A program made the translations under genes and the position numbers. From Lachnospiraceae bacterium UBA3638 (GTDB lineage: Bacteria; Bacillota; Clostridia; Lachnospirales; Lachnospiraceae): DNA of 17,292 nt. Below the pieces are notes generated by a model. The model had not been told where the DNA came from. It searched no databases and was given only the letters and a program-made list of their open reading frames with translations. How positions within the stretch are numbered: position 1 is the first letter of the stretch; each line of letters starts with the position of its first letter. The stretch is taken from positions 2,288-19,579 of the forward strand of contig DFKT01000108.1 in the NCBI GenBank assembly GCA_002373595.1. The letters run 5' to 3'. Shown here one piece after another: positions 13,949 through 17,292 of this stretch.

Positions 13949-16734
13949 TGCTCCGTAAGTTTTGGAATAAAAAAGGTCTTAACTTCTGCCTGCTCGTGGG
14001 ATGTATCCTGCTTATCGCAACGGCAGTGAGCTTCCCTCTGTACAGATCCGCAGCGTATGATCTTATGCTGGAGGAACAGCTTGGCGGATATCAGAGATCC
14101 ACGGGTAAATGGCCCATGGTCATCAATGCCATGATCTCCGCGAGGAAGGATCCCGAAGGAAAGACGATCACCAAGATGGAAGCTTTTTCGGAGAATGTTT
14201 ATTCCGAACTTGGTGTCAAAAAGAAAGAGACAGTCGAATACTATTACAACAATACCGATTTCTTTGAAAGTGAGATGAACAGATCAGACTCCGGACAGCT
14301 CAGTCTCAGAGCCGGTATGTTAAGCAACCTTGAATCAAAGGTTAATATCATAGCGGGAGAGAGTTACTCCGAGTCGGGATACAGTTCCGACGGAGCGGTC
14401 GAGGTCATCATCAATCAGGACTGCATGGGCGATCTGGGCCTCCTCCTCGGTGAGACGGTAAGATCCGACGGCGTGAAATTCCCCGACGGAAGTCCTGCCA
14501 GACTTAAAGTGGTAGGCGTGTTCGAACCAATAGACAGGAAGGACCCGTACTGGCAGATGTACCCCACGGATCTGCGTGCGACGCTTTTCATACGTTCCGA
14601 TGTGTTCAAGGAGCTCTTTACCGGAGTGAATGCGTCCAAGAGATCGCTTACATGTATTTATTATTCGATCATAGATTATGAGAGCGTAAGAGCCGATCAG
14701 ATCCAGTCCATCGTGGATAAGACCGATTACATGTTGAATTCGGGATCGTACAAGAGCGTTCTCAAGAAGCCCGTATATCCCGAACTCCTTGATGAGTATC
14801 TTCGCAAGGAAAATCGTATATCGGCAACGCTTGCAATACTTATGATCCCCATCATGGTAATGCTTGCGGCGTTCCTTTTCATGATCTCGGGTCAGATGTA
14901 TGCACTCGAGAGATCTGAGATATCGGTAATAAAGAGTAGGGGCGGAAGCAGTATGCAGATCCTGGGACTTTATCTCGGACAGAGTCTGCTCCTTTCGATA
15001 TTCGGTGCACTCTTCGGTATACCGCTTGGATCGCTCTTTGCAAGATTCCTGGGAGCTGCGAGGAACTTCCTTGAGTTTGATTTCTCCAAGCCGCTTAATG
15101 TGAAATATACAGGACAGGGATTCCTCTTTGCGGGTGTGGCAATGGCGGTAACGCTTCTGTCGCTGACGATCCCTGCATTAAAGCACAGCAAGGTCGGCAT
15201 AGTCGAATTAAAGCACAGCAGAAGATCCGATAAAAAGAAACTCTGGGAGATCGTATACCTTGATCTGATCCTTATCGGACTGTCGCTGTACGGATGGTGG
15301 TCATTCGGAAGAAATTCCCAGAGCATGTCGGAGAGTGTCCTTGCCGGAAAGGGACTGGATCCCCTTCTCTATATCAGTTCATCACTTTTCCTTTTGGGAT
15401 GCGGACTTCTTTTCTTAAGACTGTGGCCTAAGTTTGTTAAGCTCATCTTCCTTGTGGGAAAGAAGAGATGGAATCCGGCTGTATATGTATCATTCAGAGA
15501 GACAGAGAGAGACGGAGCAAAGAGAAGATCCATAATGCTCTTCCTCATCCTCACCATAGGACTCGGAATGTATCACTCGGGTGTCGCGAGGACCATACTT
15601 GAAAATGCTGTTGAGAACAGACAGTATCTCGACGGAACAGACATCATCATGAGAGAAGTATGGACCGAGATGATCGGTGAGAACGGAGAGAATCTGGGGA
15701 CTTACTTTGAACCTGATTATTCCAAGTATGCTTCGATGCCTTTTGCATCGTCATATACCAAAGTGGTTGTAGGAGAAAAAGGAACCGTATCCTCAAGCGG
15801 AGAGAAGGGTAAAGTCACCGTATACGGTATCCACACCAAGGAGTTCGGACAGCTGACTTCCCTGAGGCGAGACCTTACTCAGGAGCATTATTATGCTTAT
15901 CTTAATAAGCTTGCTGTCGTACCTGACGGCGTTCTCCTGTCATCCAATTTCCGTGATAAGGATGGTATAGCGGAGGGAGACACGATCTATTTTAGCTGCT
16001 CGCTCGGCAGCCAGTTAAAGGGAACTGTAGTCGGATTCATAGATTATTTCCCGGGATACAGTCCTAAAGCAACGGAAGTAGGAGCGGACGGAAATGCATT
16101 TACAGCGGACAGATATCTCGTTGTAACACACTACGATTATCTGAAGCGCAAATGGGGTGTTAAGCCCTATGAAGTCTGGATCGGTATGAAGGACGGATAT
16201 ACCTCGGATGATGTCAAAGAATGGATAAACGATAACAACATCAGACTTACCAAGTATGTAAACCTTGAGAATGATACCGAGGAAGTGACGGAGGATCCTC
16301 TCCTTCAGGGAACCAACGGAGTACTCACGATGGGATTTGTCGTAACGCTCATCCTCTGCGCGATCGGATATCTGATCTATTGGATACTCTCCGTGAGAGA
16401 AAGAGAGCTTGTATTCGGTGTCCTTAGAGCATTCGGATTCCACAAGAAAGAAGTGTTCCAGATGCTCCTGGTAGAGCAGCTCTTCTCCGGCGTATTGTCA
16501 GTGCTTGCCGGAATAGGCATAGGAAAGCTCTCGGAGAAACTCTTCGTGCCCATTGTACAGCAGGCATATGCATCGGCTCAGCAGGTTATCCCGATGAGAC
16601 TGATCGAGAATGCAACGGATAATCTCAAGATATATATTGTGATAGGAGTCGTCATGGCGGTATGCGTCATCGTGCTCATAGGACTCCTTGCCGGAATGAA
16701 TATCACCAAGGCTCTTAAGCTCGGAGAAGAATGA
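13936..16734 (+). CDS. FtsX/MacB-type ABC permease with ten membrane helices
   Basis: This 932-residue permease drives the Type VII ABC (MacB-like mechanotransmission) system formed with the flanking adaptors and ATPase. Helix 1 (about 16-36) is followed by an extracytoplasmic domain (about 37-295) and helices at 296-318, 343-366 and 394-414: one FtsX unit. Linking helices at about 440-456 and 476-495 lead to a second unit: helix 532-549, a second outer domain (about 550-795), and helices at 797-818, 846-865 and 897-919. Coupling-helix motifs occur in both units: ERSEISVIKSRGGS (325-338) and RERELVFGVLRAFG (821-834). A single chain therefore replaces the MacB permease dimer. GGAGG at 13921-13925 is 10 nt before the ATG, and the gene begins inside the adaptor gene. 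The stop is 3 nt before the ATPase start. Substrate unknown; peptides, lipids or lipoproteins are all possible. Confidence 0.92.
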   Translation: MFGMMLRKFWNKKGLNFCLLVGCILLIATAVSFPLYRSAAYDLMLEEQLGGYQRSTGKWPMVINAMISARKDPEGKTITKMEAFSENVYSELGVKKKETVEYYYNNTDFFESEMNRSDSGQLSLRAGMLSNLESKVNIIAGESYSESGYSSDGAVEVIINQDCMGDLGLLLGETVRSDGVKFPDGSPARLKVVGVFEPIDRKDPYWQMYPTDLRATLFIRSDVFKELFTGVNASKRSLTCIYYSIIDYESVRADQIQSIVDKTDYMLNSGSYKSVLKKPVYPELLDEYLRKENRISATLAILMIPIMVMLAAFLFMISGQMYALERSEISVIKSRGGSSMQILGLYLGQSLLLSIFGALFGIPLGSLFARFLGAARNFLEFDFSKPLNVKYTGQGFLFAGVAMAVTLLSLTIPALKHSKVGIVELKHSRRSDKKKLWEIVYLDLILIGLSLYGWWSFGRNSQSMSESVLAGKGLDPLLYISSSLFLLGCGLLFLRLWPKFVKLIFLVGKKRWNPAVYVSFRETERDGAKRRSIMLFLILTIGLGMYHSGVARTILENAVENRQYLDGTDIIMREVWTEMIGENGENLGTYFEPDYSKYASMPFASSYTKVVVGEKGTVSSSGEKGKVTVYGIHTKEFGQLTSLRRDLTQEHYYAYLNKLAVVPDGVLLSSNFRDKDGIAEGDTIYFSCSLGSQLKGTVVGFIDYFPGYSPKATEVGADGNAFTADRYLVVTHYDYLKRKWGVKPYEVWIGMKDGYTSDDVKEWINDNNIRLTKYVNLENDTEEVTEDPLLQGTNGVLTMGFVVTLILCAIGYLIYWILSVRERELVFGVLRAFGFHKKEVFQMLLVEQLFSGVLSVLAGIGIGKLSEKLFVPIVQQAYASAQQVIPMRLIENATDNLKIYIVIGVVMAVCVIVLIGLLAGMNITKALKLGEE

Positions 16735-16737
16735 TAG

Positions 16738-17292
16738 ATGAGTGATCAGAAGATCGAAAAAAGAGAAATCGTAATAAAGGCTGAATCGGTATCCAGATGC
16801 TATCCGACTTCGAGCGGGGATTTCTATGCTCTCCGCGATGTGAGTGCTGAGATAGCAAAGGGGGAATTTGTCATATTAAAGGGCCGTTCGGGTTCGGGTA
16901 AAACTACGCTCATGAATCTTATCGGAACTCTCGACGATCCGACTTCCGGAACTGTATATATCGACGGAAAGCCGGTTAAGGGAATGCCTGATTACAAGAG
17001 AGAAGAACTGAGGCGGAAGAGATTCGGATTTGTATTCCAGTCCGTGTCGCTCATTCCTCCTCTCACCGCATTTGAGAATGTTGAATTCACGATGCGAATG
17101 GCAGGCATAGGACCCGGTAAGGAAAGAGATGCCAGGGTTGAGGAATGCTTAAAGAGAGTAGGACTCTGGAACAGAAGGGATCACTATCCCGGCGAGATGT
17201 CCGGAGGAGAGCAGCAGAGAGTCGCCATAGCCCGGGCGATCGTCAACAAGCCGAGGATCCTGATCGCGGATGAGCCGACCGGCACTCTGGAC
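16738..17292 (+). CDS. MacB/LolD-type ABC transporter ATPase (3'-truncated by window end)
   Basis: The ATG at 16738 starts 185 codons that run off the window. GGAG at 16723-16726, within the end of the permease gene, is the ribosome binding site. Visible motifs in order: Walker [10 protein letters not shown] (49-57), Q-loop FVFQS with Gln101, signature [14 protein letters not shown] (154-167), Walker B ILIADEP (174-180), then the D-loop GTLD at the edge. The residue stretch around [10 protein letters not shown] and the ADEPTG ending are typical of the MacB/LolD/YknY ATPase group. The H-loop and C-terminus lie outside the window; about 40-60 residues should be missing. It energises the adjacent FtsX-type permease, not the sugar importers upstream. 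Confidence 0.95.
   Translation, partial: MSDQKIEKREIVIKAESVSRCYPTSSGDFYALRDVSAEIAKGEFVILKGRSGSGKTTLMNLIGTLDDPTSGTVYIDGKPVKGMPDYKREELRRKRFGFVFQSVSLIPPLTAFENVEFTMRMAGIGPGKERDARVEECLKRVGLWNRRDHYPGEMSGGEQQRVAIARAIVNKPRILIADEPTGTLD

Noticed and set aside
1..17292. CRISPR arrays, tRNA or rRNA genes, insertion sequences, attachment sites
   Set aside because: I saw no spaced direct repeats, no cloverleaf-like sequence, no transposase or integrase motifs and no flanking repeats.

Overview
The window reads like the chromosome of a Gram-positive anaerobe of the class Clostridia, probably Lachnospiraceae-like. The signs are mid-range GC, frequent AGA, ATA and GGA codons, GGAG-type ribosome binding sites before nearly every gene, lipoprotein-type signal peptides on the binding protein and adaptors, and sugar importers with no ATPase gene of their own. 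The taxonomy is an inference from style, not from a marker gene. Every convincing gene is on the + strand.

Region 1 (about 1-9565) is an accessory carbohydrate-uptake locus. It opens with a possible tail of an upstream gene, then a MalG-type sugar permease. Three envelope proteins follow: a signal-peptide NHL beta-propeller/TPR protein with a C-terminal membrane anchor, a multi-pass YIP1-family protein, and an 873-residue membrane-anchored ectoprotein of the DUF5696 type that resembles a glycoside-hydrolase beta-sandwich plus barrel. After these come a second permease pair (MalF-type and MalG-type, overlapping by 8 nt) and a solute-binding lipoprotein. The binding-protein gene has its own extended -10 promoter, a 5' leader stem-loop, distinct codon use and a strong intrinsic terminator, as expected if it is made in excess over the permeases. 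No importer ATPase is present, so a shared MsmX/MalK-type ATPase elsewhere is assumed.

Region 2 (about 9600-17292, running off the end) starts at a clear promoter (TTGATA, 17-nt spacer, TATAAT). It holds a U32-peptidase-like TIM-barrel protein with a Cys pattern suggesting an Fe-S cluster, then a tightly packed MacAB/Ykn-like ABC system: one ordinary HlyD/MacA-type adaptor lipoprotein, a second adaptor lipoprotein made of two complete adaptor modules in tandem, a 932-residue ten-helix FtsX-type permease with two extracytoplasmic domains, and the start of its LolD/MacB-type ATPase. The last three junctions overlap or nearly touch, which suggests translational coupling.

The two points I find most unusual are the double-adaptor protein (three adaptor modules in two polypeptides, matched to a two-in-one permease) and the envelope trio set between two sets of sugar permeases. 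Both are good candidates for systems not yet described in detail.
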